In this document: positions 51,267 to 60,284 of the stretch, piece by piece
Position numbering within the stretch: the stretch's first letter is position 1
Layout of the letters: each line of letters opens with the position of its first letter
Source of the DNA: Clostridia bacterium
GTDB lineage: Bacteria; Bacillota; Clostridia; Oscillospirales; Acutalibacteraceae
Assembly (NCBI GenBank): GCA_017465825.1
Contig: JAFTVI010000022.1
Location: 1-62,329, forward strand
DNA: 62,329 nt
Reading direction: 5' to 3'
Program-made: the position numbers and the translations under genes
The notes under the pieces: generated by a model
Told to the model about the DNA's origin: nothing
What the model saw: the letters and a program-made list of their open reading frames with translations, nothing else
Database searches by the model: none

Positions 51267-51554
51267 ATGGAAAAAAATCTTAATGACTACATCAATGACG
51301 CATTGAAGGATTATGAAGATGATAAAAATTCAGGGGATTTTCCCTTCACAGAAGAACAGATAAAGCTGCAAAATGAATATCACGAATATCAGCATAAATT
51401 GTTTGAAATGCTTGACCCGCAACAAAAGGAAGTTTTTAAGAATTACTATGTCTGTATAAGGAAAATGGAACACGCACTCAAAGACGAATACTTCACGCTG
51501 GGATTCTTTCTGGGATTCATCGGCGTAAAAGAATTCGGGAACATATTTGACTGA
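51267..51554 (+). CDS. Small acidic helical protein, copy B (DUF6809-like)
   Basis: A 95-residue acidic, helical protein related to the one at 2663. Shared features are M-x-KN-x3-Y at the start, DALKDYED, FEMLDPQQKE, and HALKDEYFTLGFFLG near the end. The ATG at 51267 lies ten bases after GGGAGAG; upstream codons fall inside hairpins. Like copy A it stands alone behind a nested palindrome and a terminator-like hairpin. Function unknown; the repeated arrangement suggests that protein and RNA structure form one unit. Confidence 0.75.
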   Translation: MEKNLNDYINDALKDYEDDKNSGDFPFTEEQIKLQNEYHEYQHKLFEMLDPQQKEVFKNYYVCIRKMEHALKDEYFTLGFFLGFIGVKEFGNIFD

Positions 51555-51574
51555 GCTGATATGATTTGATATAT

Positions 51575-51720
51575 CGTAGGGAGCGACGCCCTCGTCGCTC
51601 CGATTGATAAAAATGTACCATTTTTATCAATCATAATATTTAAAAACCTGATTCAACCCGTTATAATAATCCAAATCGAAGATTTGGATTATTCGGAGCG
51701 ACGAGGGCGTCGCTCCCTAC
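51575..51720. repeat. R1 palindromic element, copy 3 (inverted)
   Basis: A complete copy in the opposite orientation to copies 1 and 2. It begins CGTAGGGAGCGACGCC, then GATAAAAATG/CATTTTTATC, then the spacer GATTCAACCCGTTATAATA (the reverse of copy 2), then CCAAATC/GATTTGG, and ends GGCGTCGCTCCCTAC. Confidence 0.88.
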
Positions 51721-51762
51721 AATTACAAACAAATTATTATTGTTTATCTATCAAATTTTCTC

Positions 51763-51791
51763 TTGACTATTCAGGCGGAATATTATATAAT
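51763..51791 (+). promoter_or_regulatory. Promoter of alaS
   Basis: TTGACT (51763-51768), 17 bases, TATAAT (51786-51791). The start falls at the beginning of the T-box leader. Confidence 0.88.
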
Positions 51792-51797
51792 ATTACC

Positions 51798-52018
51798 GTT
51801 AATATTGATATACTGTGACGAGCAGAATTCAGTCCCAAGTTTACAGAGAGCAGTCGGTTGGTGTAAGGCTGTAATGTAAGATTGATGTGCCGGCTCCGAG
51901 TATGGCTGTGATGAGCAGTCCGTATGCTGTGCGTTAAACGGCAACGAGTGGTGCTTATGCACAATTCAGGTGGTACCGTGGGATTTTCTCACCCTGATTT
52001 GTACATAGGGCTTTTTTT
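51798..52018 (+). promoter_or_regulatory. T-box riboswitch of alaS (alanine specifier)
   Basis: A stem I with AGAGAGCAG and the GGTTGGTG region, then GAGTATGGCTGTG, where GCT (51905-51907, alanine) lies at the expected specifier position. The T-box proper reads CAGGTGGTACCGTGG (51968-51982), with TGG able to pair with the tRNA acceptor end. A terminator helix before TTTTTTT (CCCT..AGGG, 51992-52018) completes the switch. Uncharged tRNA-Ala would favour read-through into alaS. Confidence 0.92.
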
Positions 52019-52053
52019 ATTTTATACATTATTTTTCGGAGGTTGATATTCCA

Positions 52054-54690
52054 ATGGAATGGACAGGTCTTAACGAATTAAGAGAAAAATACTTATCATT
52101 TTTTGAGTCCAAGGATCATTTAAGGCTTCCCAGCTTTTCACTTGTTCCTCAGGGCGACAAGAGCATCCTGCTTATCAACGCAGGTATGACTCCTATGAAA
52201 AAATACTTCACAGGCGAGGTTACTCCCCCCCGTAAAAGAGTTACCACCTGCCAGAAGTGTATCCGTACTCCCGATATCGAGAACGTAGGCAAAACAGCAC
52301 GTCACGGCACGTATTTTGAAATGCTGGGCAACTTCTCATTCGGCGATTACTTCAAGCACGAGGCTACAGCCTGGGCGTGGGAATTCTTCACAAAGGTTCT
52401 TGAAATGCCCGAGGACAGGCTCTATGTGAGCGTTTACCTTGAGGATGACGAGGCGTTCGACATCTGGACAAAGGAAGTCGGCGTTGATCCCTCTCATATG
52501 GTACGCTTCGGCAAGGAGGACAACTTCTGGGAGCACGGCGCAGGTCCCTGCGGTCCTTGCTCTGAGATCTACTTTGACAGAGGTGTTGAAAAGGGTTGCG
52601 GCAAGCCCGACTGTAAGGTTGGCTGTGACTGCGACAGATTTGTTGAAGTATGGAACCTTGTTTTCACTCAGTTTGAGAACGACGGCAACAACAATTACAC
52701 ACGTCTTGCAAATCCCAACATCGACACAGGTATGGGTCTTGAAAGACTTGCCTGCGTAATGCAGGGTGTTGACAACCTTTTTGAGGTTGACACAGTACGC
52801 AATATTATGAAGCACATCATTGATATTGCAGGCATCAATTATCACGACGATGCACAGAAGGATATCTCTCTGCGTGTTATCACAGACCACATCAGAAGTA
52901 CCACGTTTATGGTCGGTGACGGCGTTCTGCCCTCAAACAGCGGCAGAGGCTATGTTCTCAGACGTCTTCTCCGTCGTGCGGCAAGACACGGCAGACTTAT
53001 CGGCATTGACAGACCTTTCCTTTCCGAGGTCTGCGACACCGTTATAAAAGAAAACGCTACTGCTTATCCCAATCTTGTTGAAAAGACCGATTACATCAAA
53101 AAGGTTATTTCTATGGAAGAGGAAAGCTTCTACAAAACAATCGACTCCGGTCTTGGACTTCTCAACGAAATGATGGCTAAATCCGAGGGCGGTGTACTCT
53201 CAGGCGAGGATGCATTCAAGCTGCAGGACACTTACGGCTTCCCCATTGACCTTACAAAGGAAATTGCGGCTGAAAAGAGTATGTCCGTTGACGAAGAAAA
53301 GTTCCGCGCACTCGTTGAAGAGGCAAGACTTAAGGCGAAGAACGCAAAACGCAACGCCGCAGACACTGACTGGAGAAATTCAGGCGTTTCACTCAAGGAT
53401 ATTGCAAAAACAGAGTTCACAGGCTACGCAGAAAACGGCACTCAGGCTACAGTTGTTGCAATCGTTGCAGACGGCGAAAGAAAGGACATTATAGAGGACG
53501 GTGACGCCGTTCTTGTGCTTGACAAAACGTCTTTCTACGCAGAGAGCGGCGGTCAGGTCGGCGATACCGGCGTTATCCGTATCGGTGAAAGCGTATTTGA
53601 GGTCGAAAACACCACAAAGGATGCTGACGGCGTAGTTCTTCATCACGGCACACTTACAGGCGACGGCATCAAGGTCGGCGACAAGGCTGTTACAGAGTAT
53701 AACGACGAGACAAGAAAGGCTACAATGCGTAACCATACTGCGGCTCACCTTCTTCAGGCGGCGCTCAGAACAGTTCTCGGCACTCACGTTGAGCAGGCAG
53801 GTCAGCTTGTTGATTCAAAGGAAGTCCGTTTCGACTTTACTCATTTCACCGCTATGACAAGCGAAGAATTAAAGAAGGTTGAGGCTCTTGTTAACGAAGA
53901 AATCCTCACCGCACAGGAAGTTATGATCAAGGAAATGCCTATTGCCGAGGCTAAGGCTATGGGCGCAATGGCTCTCTTCGGCGAAAAGTACGGCGATGTT
54001 GTAAGAGTTGTAAAAGCAGGCGATTTCTCAACCGAGCTTTGCGGCGGTACACACGCTGACAACACAGGCAAAATCGGTCTGTTCAAAATCGTTTCCGAAT
54101 CCTCCGTTGCGGCAGGCGTAAGAAGAATTCAGGCTGTTACAGGTAAAAACGTACTCTCCTACATTGACGATAAAAACAATCTTATCTACTCCTCTGCGGT
54201 GGCTCTCAAGTTAGGCAATGTAAACGAGCTGGCAAACAAGGCGGCGGCAGTTTCCGCTGAGCTTAAGGCAAAGGAAAAGGAAATTGAAGCTCTCAAGGCT
54301 GAAATGGCAAAGGCACAGTCTGCATCTCTTCTTGACAACGCAAAGGAAGTTGCAGGCATTAAGATAATCTCCGCTGACATCGGCGAAGGCGGTGCAGAAA
54401 AGGTAAGAGCTATGCTCGACTCCGCAAAGGATTTCGGCGACAATATCATTATGATTGCCGCATCCGTTGTTAAAGAAAAAGGCACTGTTTCCTTCGGCTG
54501 TATGTGTGGCAAGGGCGCAATCGCAAAGGGCGCACACGCAGGTAACATTGTAAGAGAAATCGCAAAGCTTGCAGGCGGCTCAGGCGGCGGTAAGCCCGAC
54601 AGCGCAATGGCAGGCGGTAAGGACATTACAAAAGTCGGCGAAGCTATCGCAAAATCAGCTGAAATTGCAGGAGCATTTATAAAGGAGTAA
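52054..54690 (+). CDS. alaS: Alanyl-tRNA synthetase
   Basis: An 878-residue class II enzyme of normal length. The catalytic domain has RKRVTTCQKCIR and ARHGTYFEMLGNFSFGDYF, the latter typical of motif 2. The editing domain has HTAAHLLQAAL and CGGTHADNTG, which supply the zinc ligands that clear mischarged Ser and Gly. The C-terminal coiled coil and glycine-rich C-Ala domain are complete. It follows the T-box, with GGAGGTTGA upstream of the ATG. Five bases separate it from the HIT gene. Confidence 0.97.
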   Translation: MEWTGLNELREKYLSFFESKDHLRLPSFSLVPQGDKSILLINAGMTPMKKYFTGEVTPPRKRVTTCQKCIRTPDIENVGKTARHGTYFEMLGNFSFGDYFKHEATAWAWEFFTKVLEMPEDRLYVSVYLEDDEAFDIWTKEVGVDPSHMVRFGKEDNFWEHGAGPCGPCSEIYFDRGVEKGCGKPDCKVGCDCDRFVEVWNLVFTQFENDGNNNYTRLANPNIDTGMGLERLACVMQGVDNLFEVDTVRNIMKHIIDIAGINYHDDAQKDISLRVITDHIRSTTFMVGDGVLPSNSGRGYVLRRLLRRAARHGRLIGIDRPFLSEVCDTVIKENATAYPNLVEKTDYIKKVISMEEESFYKTIDSGLGLLNEMMAKSEGGVLSGEDAFKLQDTYGFPIDLTKEIAAEKSMSVDEEKFRALVEEARLKAKNAKRNAADTDWRNSGVSLKDIAKTEFTGYAENGTQATVVAIVADGERKDIIEDGDAVLVLDKTSFYAESGGQVGDTGVIRIGESVFEVENTTKDADGVVLHHGTLTGDGIKVGDKAVTEYNDETRKATMRNHTAAHLLQAALRTVLGTHVEQAGQLVDSKEVRFDFTHFTAMTSEELKKVEALVNEEILTAQEVMIKEMPIAEAKAMGAMALFGEKYGDVVRVVKAGDFSTELCGGTHADNTGKIGLFKIVSESSVAAGVRRIQAVTGKNVLSYIDDKNNLIYSSAVALKLGNVNELANKAAAVSAELKAKEKEIEALKAEMAKAQSASLLDNAKEVAGIKIISADIGEGGAEKVRAMLDSAKDFGDNIIMIAASVVKEKGTVSFGCMCGKGAIAKGAHAGNIVREIAKLAGGSGGGKPDSAMAGGKDITKVGEAIAKSAEIAGAFIKE

Positions 54691-54695
54691 TCGTA

Positions 54696-55037
54696 ATGAA
54701 CGACTGTCTTTTTTGTAAAATAATCAAGGGAGAAATCCCCTCATCAAAGGTATATGAGGATGACACTGTCTATGCATTCAACGACATTGAACCGCAAGCT
54801 CCCGTTCATATTCTCATTATTCCCAAAGAGCATATCAGCTCAGCGGCTGAAATAAATGCAGACAACTCAAAGCTTGTTGCACACATTTTTGAGGTTGCCG
54901 CAAAGATTGCAGAAGATAAAGGTCTTGCAGACGGTTTCCGTATTGTCACCAACTGCGGCGACAGCGCAGGACAGAGCGTAAAGCATCTGCACTTCCATAT
55001 GCTCGCAGGCAGAGATTTCACCTGGCCTCCCGGCTAA
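54696..55037 (+). CDS. hinT: HIT family nucleotide hydrolase
   Basis: A 113-residue histidine-triad protein. The triad HLHFHML lies at about residues 99-105, and FCKIIKGEIPSSKVYED near the start is typical of HinT. Members hydrolyse AMP-lysine and similar adducts, including aminoacyl-adenylates, which fits its place after alaS. ATG preceded by AAAGGAGTAAT, which contains the alaS stop. A terminator follows. Confidence 0.95.
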   Translation: MNDCLFCKIIKGEIPSSKVYEDDTVYAFNDIEPQAPVHILIIPKEHISSAAEINADNSKLVAHIFEVAAKIAEDKGLADGFRIVTNCGDSAGQSVKHLHFHMLAGRDFTWPPG

Positions 55038-55057
55038 AAAATTAATAAATTATATTG

Positions 55058-55096
55058 AGTATTCATAGGCAACCTGACCTATGGATACTTTTTTTA
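55058..55096 (+). terminator. Terminator of the alaS-hinT operon
   Basis: AGTATTCATAGG pairs with CCTATGGATACT (one mismatch) around eight bases, followed by seven T. Confidence 0.9.
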
Positions 55097-55132
55097 ACTT
55101 TTTATAAAAAAAATCAAAAACAATAAAGTAAA

Positions 55133-55187
55133 ATAGTGAAAAAATAGTGTAAAAATAGTGGATTTTTCAAAGCCATTGTGGTACAAT
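55133..55187 (+). promoter_or_regulatory. Promoter of fic with three phased ATAGTG repeats
   Basis: ATAGTG occurs at 55133, 55144 and 55155, exactly 11 bases apart, within AAAATAGTG words. An extended -10 (TGGTACAAT, 55179-55187) follows, with no good -35. The repeats lie just upstream of where polymerase would bind, so they look like operator or activator sites on one face of the helix. Confidence 0.6.
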
Positions 55188-55216
55188 ATAACCAGCAAAA
55201 TCAAAGGGATGATACA

Positions 55217-56329
55217 ATGATAAAAGTTACTTTGACAAATGATATACTTAAAAAAATAACCGCAATTGATGAAAATCGTTTTTCACTGCGCACAATAGAA
55301 ATACCGCCCATTACTAAAAACAGACTAAGAAAAAACTCTAAAAAAAAGAGCTCGTACGCTTCAAATAAAATTGAAGGCAATCCTCTTACCGAATCACAGG
55401 CAAACGAGGCAATGGAAAGAGATGTTCATAAGCATTTTTTAAAACCCGAACAAGAGGTAAGAAACTATTTTCTTGCATTGAACTTACTTGAAGAAAAACT
55501 GAAAAATAAAGAGCCTTTTTCAAAAGAGCTTATACTTGAAGTGCAGTCAATGGTTGAAAAAGGCGCATCAAAAGAAAAAATAGGTGTCAGAGGAGCAATG
55601 CCTCCGGGTGTGTTGTTTGCAGTTTACGACAGTGAAACCGGTACCCCCGAATATATCCCTCCTGAACATACGGATATTCCCGCACTTCTTGATGAACTTG
55701 TGCAATATGTTAATACAACAGATGACCATCCTCTTATCATTGCTGCAGTTGTGCATTATCAGCTTGTTACCATTCACCCCTTTGAAGACGGTAACGGCAG
55801 AACAGCAAGACTGATGTCCGGATATATTCTTGATTTTTATGGCTACGGATTTAACGGCATCGGCTCGTTAGAAGAATATTTTGCATACGACCCTGATGAA
55901 TATTATGCATCACTTCAGATGGGATTACCTGCACTCTATTATTCAGGAAGAGAAAATCCGCCACATCCTGAAATATGGATAAACTATTTCTTGCGGATGA
56001 TGGAACTGTACTCTAAAAAAGTTTATGAATTATCCGTATCATCAACAACAGATGAATTGGATTCTGCATTATCACATCTGAATACCAAAGAAAAGGATTT
56101 TCTGACTTTCTTATTGCAAAAGGGTATATTTCAATTTACGCCTATGGATATAAGCAAACAGTTGAATGTTACAAACAAAACCGTCATTAACCGTTGCGCT
56201 GAACTTACATCTGTCGGGTTCCTCATTCCTAACATTGTAAAAGAACGAGTGCGTTCATATTCTTTGAGCGAATTTGCAAAAACAAACAGTAAGATAATTA
56301 TTTCTAAAATAAACAGAAATAAGCTATGA
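55217..56329 (+). CDS. Fic-domain AMP transferase, class II, with C-terminal winged helix
   Basis: A 370-residue protein. The Fic motif HPFEDGNGRTAR (187-198) is complete. An inhibitory motif S-x3-E-G (S49 to G54, in SNKIEGN) precedes it, so the enzyme is self-inhibited in the class II way. Fic_N-like residues cover about 1-100. Residues about 300-360 form a winged helix (MDISKQLNVTNKTVINRCAE). Such proteins modify protein targets with AMP from ATP; the target is unknown. Start ATG at 55217 after AAAGGGATG. The stop overlaps the comEC start, and a phased-repeat promoter lies upstream. Confidence 0.9.
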   Translation: MIKVTLTNDILKKITAIDENRFSLRTIEIPPITKNRLRKNSKKKSSYASNKIEGNPLTESQANEAMERDVHKHFLKPEQEVRNYFLALNLLEEKLKNKEPFSKELILEVQSMVEKGASKEKIGVRGAMPPGVLFAVYDSETGTPEYIPPEHTDIPALLDELVQYVNTTDDHPLIIAAVVHYQLVTIHPFEDGNGRTARLMSGYILDFYGYGFNGIGSLEEYFAYDPDEYYASLQMGLPALYYSGRENPPHPEIWINYFLRMMELYSKKVYELSVSSTTDELDSALSHLNTKEKDFLTFLLQKGIFQFTPMDISKQLNVTNKTVINRCAELTSVGFLIPNIVKERVRSYSLSEFAKTNSKIIISKINRNKL

Positions 56330-58533
56330 AAAGACCGTTTATATATTTTGGATCAACACTGATAATTTCGCTTATTTTATTCAATCTGCTGGGGTTTAAA
56401 TGTGCTGCGGCTGTATTTGCCGTGTCAATTCTTTTATCATTCATACTGTTTTTATTAAGAAACAAAAACAAAACTGCATCTGCCGCTTTTGTCTGCTCGC
56501 TGGCGCTTTTAGCCTCCGCGAGCTCCTTTTGTACAAAAGCCGTGACCGATTATCTGCCTGCGCTGGAGCTGTGCAACGAAGCAGAGCAAACCATATCGGG
56601 GACTCTCTCAGAATACGAAAATTCCTATGACAGACACTATTACACAATAAAAAACGCCGTAATCAACGGAAATAAAACATCAACTGCGATCCGTGTCTGC
56701 AGTGCCGTATATCAGAAAGCGGAAATTGACGATATATTAACATTCGCGTCTGCAACTGTGTATGAGCTGGGCGCGTCAAACGGAAATACAGCAAACTACA
56801 AGGCTGATAACATTTATCTCGGTGCTTACACAACCGATTATTTTGCAATTACACAGGCGGAAAAGCACTCAATCAATTATTACCTGAACGAAATAAGAGA
56901 ATATATTTCCGATTCACTGTCCGTTATAGGGAACGATACTGTATCTTCGGTTGCTGTTGCAATGCTTACGGGAGATAAATCAGAGGCAGATGCTGATGCA
57001 ATGCAGAATTTCCGCTATTCAGGCATTTCACATCTGTTTGCAGTTTCGGGCTTTCATCTTACATTATGGACATCGGCAATAGCCGTGATTTTTGATAAAG
57101 TATTCAAGAAGAAAAACAGGTTATCTGCCGTATTTTCCATTATTTTTGTACTGTTCTTTATGGCTCTTACGGGCTTTACCAAATCCGTTATGCGTGCAGG
57201 CATTATGATGCTTGTATTGCTTTTCGGCAGGCTCATAAAACGAAACTCCGATTCTCTAAATTCACTCTTTCTGGCTGTTTCGCTGATTCTGCTGATTAAT
57301 CCGTATTCTGTAATGAGCATTTCACTGCAGCTGTCATTCCTGTCCACATTCGGAATACTTCTGTTCACAAAGCCTTTACAGGAGCTTACCGTGCGGCTTG
57401 AAAAGAAGATTGAGAATGATTTTTTATGCAGGATTACATCAACCCTGTGTACGACCCTGATAATGTCGGTTGTGGCAGCATTATTCACCCTGCCTGTCTG
57501 CGCAATAAGCCTTAACAGCTTTTCACTCTGCGCGCCGATAACCAATATACTGTGTCTGTCAGTAGCACAGCTTATGATGATGCTCTCTGCCCTTGCAGTT
57601 ATATTCTCCCCTGTTGCCGCAATTTCAAAGCCTTTGCTGATTCTGGTAACGCTTATTGCAAAATATATTTTGTTTGTAACAGAAAAAATTGCACAGCTCC
57701 GCGCTGCAGTTGTTGACACATCATCAGTTTTTGCAAAAATTATATTTCTTGCGGCAACCGTTATGATTCTTGTGCTGATTTTTATATTCAGAAAAAATCA
57801 GAAACGGCTCAATATCACGCTTTTTGCTTCATACACAGCCGTTATTGTAATTTCCCTTGCAATGCTTACAGTGCAAAACAACTCAATCAGAATCACGGCG
57901 GCAGATGTGGGCAACGGAACTTCAATTGTCCTTAACATCAAAGGAAATGATATTATTATCGGTTGCGGAGGTTCAGTCTATAAGGAACACAAGCTTACGA
58001 ACGCCGCTGACACAAACACTATGGAATACGATCTGCTGATTATACCCCGTAACACGAAAACAGAATCAGCTTATATGTATACGGTGCTTGACAGATATGA
58101 TTTTGACAGCTGTATATGCTGTGATGCTGATATCCCCGTTTATGCCCTTTCAGGATTGCCCGAGAACACACGCATTACCGATAATTACACTCTCAGCCTT
58201 GACGAAAACTGCAATTTGGTATATATTAATAATGACAGTTTTTCAGGTGTACGTATAGAATCCGACGGATTTTCCTGCACAATAATATTCAGACCCACTG
58301 TTGATTTTTCATCGGTTGACGAAAGCTGGCAGACAGGCTCTCTGCTCATAACAAGACAGGCTGTTCCCGATATTGACCTGTCAGGCTTTGAAAAGGTTAT
58401 AGTTTCCACATCAGCCGACAAAATATATGACAGCAACAGCATCTGCACAACAAAGCACAGCGGACAGATAACATACAGAATGTATCCGTCCTCTTTTACA
58501 ATCATCACGGAGGCAAATAATGATTTTAAATGA
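56326..58533 (+). CDS. comEC: ComEC/Rec2 family DNA-uptake channel, degenerate C-terminal domain
   Basis: A 735-residue membrane protein. It has N-terminal helices, an extracytoplasmic OB-like domain (about 80-180), then the Competence domain with HLFAVSGFHLTLW and FTKSVMRAGIMML. The C-terminal about 220 residues align in outline with the metallo-beta-lactamase domain (ITAADVGNGTSIVL, then IIIGCGG), but HxHxDH and the later histidines are absent, so nuclease activity is unlikely. It would form the channel for single-stranded DNA uptake. ATG overlaps the fic stop by four bases; holA overlaps its end by 14. Confidence 0.9.
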   Translation: MKRPFIYFGSTLIISLILFNLLGFKCAAAVFAVSILLSFILFLLRNKNKTASAAFVCSLALLASASSFCTKAVTDYLPALELCNEAEQTISGTLSEYENSYDRHYYTIKNAVINGNKTSTAIRVCSAVYQKAEIDDILTFASATVYELGASNGNTANYKADNIYLGAYTTDYFAITQAEKHSINYYLNEIREYISDSLSVIGNDTVSSVAVAMLTGDKSEADADAMQNFRYSGISHLFAVSGFHLTLWTSAIAVIFDKVFKKKNRLSAVFSIIFVLFFMALTGFTKSVMRAGIMMLVLLFGRLIKRNSDSLNSLFLAVSLILLINPYSVMSISLQLSFLSTFGILLFTKPLQELTVRLEKKIENDFLCRITSTLCTTLIMSVVAALFTLPVCAISLNSFSLCAPITNILCLSVAQLMMMLSALAVIFSPVAAISKPLLILVTLIAKYILFVTEKIAQLRAAVVDTSSVFAKIIFLAATVMILVLIFIFRKNQKRLNITLFASYTAVIVISLAMLTVQNNSIRITAADVGNGTSIVLNIKGNDIIIGCGGSVYKEHKLTNAADTNTMEYDLLIIPRNTKTESAYMYTVLDRYDFDSCICCDADIPVYALSGLPENTRITDNYTLSLDENCNLVYINNDSFSGVRIESDGFSCTIIFRPTVDFSSVDESWQTGSLLITRQAVPDIDLSGFEKVIVSTSADKIYDSNSICTTKHSGQITYRMYPSSFTIITEANNDFK

Positions 58534-59569
58534 CGAGCAATCCATAAAAAAGCATATAAAAGACGGCAAATTCTCTTCCCTGTATTTTGTTTACGGTGAC
58601 GAGAGCTATCTTTCCGTTTTCTATGCAAATTCTCTGGCGTCTGCCATAACGGACACTTCGGGAATGAGCTTCAATTACTATTATTTTGACTCCGAAACGG
58701 TGAATTTTGATTCTGTTTACGAAGCCTGTGAAACACTTCCCGTTATGAGTGACCGTGTCTGCGTTTTTGTAAAGGATTTCAATTTCGTAAAGGCAACGGC
58801 TGATGAATTGAAACAGTATCAGGACTACTTTTCAAACATTCCCGACACAACAACGCTTATATTTTTAATGTCCTCAACAGAGGTTGACGTAAAACAGAAT
58901 CCCAAATGGAAAACAATTATTGATGCAGTCAATAAAAGCGGCACGGTATTTTCGCTTGCTAAGCGCTCCGATAATGCCGTTGCGGACCTGCTTGTACGTT
59001 CAGCAGGCAAAAGAGGCTCATCGATCACAAAAGAAAACGCAGAGTATTTTATATCTGTTGTGGGTAACGAGATGAATATTCTGCTTAACGAGTTCGATAA
59101 GATCTGCGCTTACTCATTCGGAAAGGAAATCACAAAAGAGCTTATCGACGAAATCGCGGTAAAATCTGTTGAAGCATCGGTTTTTGACCTGACAACCGCC
59201 ATAAATTCACACAAAAGTGACAGAGCGTTTGAAATCCTCTCTCAGCTTATAAAAGAAAAAACCGAGCCGACTATGATTATCGGAACGATAGCATTCGGTT
59301 ATGTGGATATTTACAGGGCAAAGGCGGCACAGGCTCAGCGGACAGGCTACAGTGAATATCTCAAAGCCTTCGCAGGCTATAAGGGCAAATCCTTCAGGCT
59401 CGAAAAAGCGGCACGCAGTGCAGAAAAGCTGACAATGGCACAGATAAAAGAATTGCTCGACGCGGTAAGCGAGGCGGACATAAGAATCAAATCCTTCAGC
59501 TCGGACAACAACATAATTCTCGAAGAGCTTGTTGCAAAACTTCTCTACATCGCAGGAGGCAAAAAATGA
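58520..59569 (+). CDS. holA: DNA polymerase III delta subunit
   Basis: A 349-residue clamp-loader subunit. The N-terminal YFVYGDESYLSVFYANSLAS and CVFVKDFNF, the middle NEFDKICAYS segment and the C-terminal helical collar domain are typical. It opens the beta clamp during replication. The comEC-holA order is common in Firmicutes; here the usual rpsT neighbour is replaced by a toprim gene. Confidence 0.93.
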   Translation: MILNDEQSIKKHIKDGKFSSLYFVYGDESYLSVFYANSLASAITDTSGMSFNYYYFDSETVNFDSVYEACETLPVMSDRVCVFVKDFNFVKATADELKQYQDYFSNIPDTTTLIFLMSSTEVDVKQNPKWKTIIDAVNKSGTVFSLAKRSDNAVADLLVRSAGKRGSSITKENAEYFISVVGNEMNILLNEFDKICAYSFGKEITKELIDEIAVKSVEASVFDLTTAINSHKSDRAFEILSQLIKEKTEPTMIIGTIAFGYVDIYRAKAAQAQRTGYSEYLKAFAGYKGKSFRLEKAARSAEKLTMAQIKELLDAVSEADIRIKSFSSDNNIILEELVAKLLYIAGGKK

Positions 59570-60192
59570 TAAAGCTTGACAAAGCAATCATTGTTGAGGG
59601 CAAATACGATAAAATCAGGCTCTCAGGCTTCATAGATGCGGTCATAATAGAAACCGACGGGTTCAGAATCTTCTCCAACGAAGAGAAAAAAGCTCTTATC
59701 CGCCGCATTGCAAAAACCAACGGCATTATCGTTATGACCGACAGCGACGCCGCAGGCTTTAAAATACGCAATCACATCCGCAACATTGCCGCTGACGGTG
59801 AGGTTATCAACGTGTACATACCCGACGTTTTCGGCAAGGAAAAGCGCAAGGCAGAGCCGTCAAAAGAGGGGAAGCTGGGTGTCGAGGGGTTGAGTGAAGA
59901 GATCATAACGTCGGCTATGGAAAAAGCGGGAGTTTATCATACTCAATCAGATAACACCCACAAAAGACAGGTTACGGCAACCGATCTGTTTGAGGACGGA
60001 CTGACAGGCACGGACAATGCTAAAGAGCGCAAGTATAAATTACTCTCCGTTTTAGGCTTGCCTTCAAGGATGTCCAATTCACAGCTGTTGAAGCTTATCA
60101 ACACATTTATGAGCTATGAGGACTACAAACGTGCTGTTGCGGAAATTTCCGACGGGGCATTTCTAAAAACTAAAGGTACAAATATTGTGTAG
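59566..60192 (+). CDS. RNase M5-like toprim protein with DUF4093
   Basis: A 208-residue protein. The toprim domain covers residues about 1-110: AIIVEGKYDKIRL holds the conserved glutamate and VMTDSDAAGFKIR the DxD. The rest matches the DUF4093 tail of Clostridial ribonuclease M5-like proteins (LGLPSRMSNSQLLKLIN). RNase M5 matures 5S rRNA. Full RNase M5 (RnmV) proteins are similar in size, so this is either RnmV itself or a close relative. ATGA overlap with holA. Confidence 0.85.
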   Translation: MIKLDKAIIVEGKYDKIRLSGFIDAVIIETDGFRIFSNEEKKALIRRIAKTNGIIVMTDSDAAGFKIRNHIRNIAADGEVINVYIPDVFGKEKRKAEPSKEGKLGVEGLSEEIITSAMEKAGVYHTQSDNTHKRQVTATDLFEDGLTGTDNAKERKYKLLSVLGLPSRMSNSQLLKLINTFMSYEDYKRAVAEISDGAFLKTKGTNIV

Positions 60193-60284
60193 AAATTTTT
60201 TGTCAGATAGTTCAAGAGTTTTTAGAGATGCCCGATGGTTGACACAGCAGTTTTATTGTATTAAAATAGTATCGGTGATTTAAA

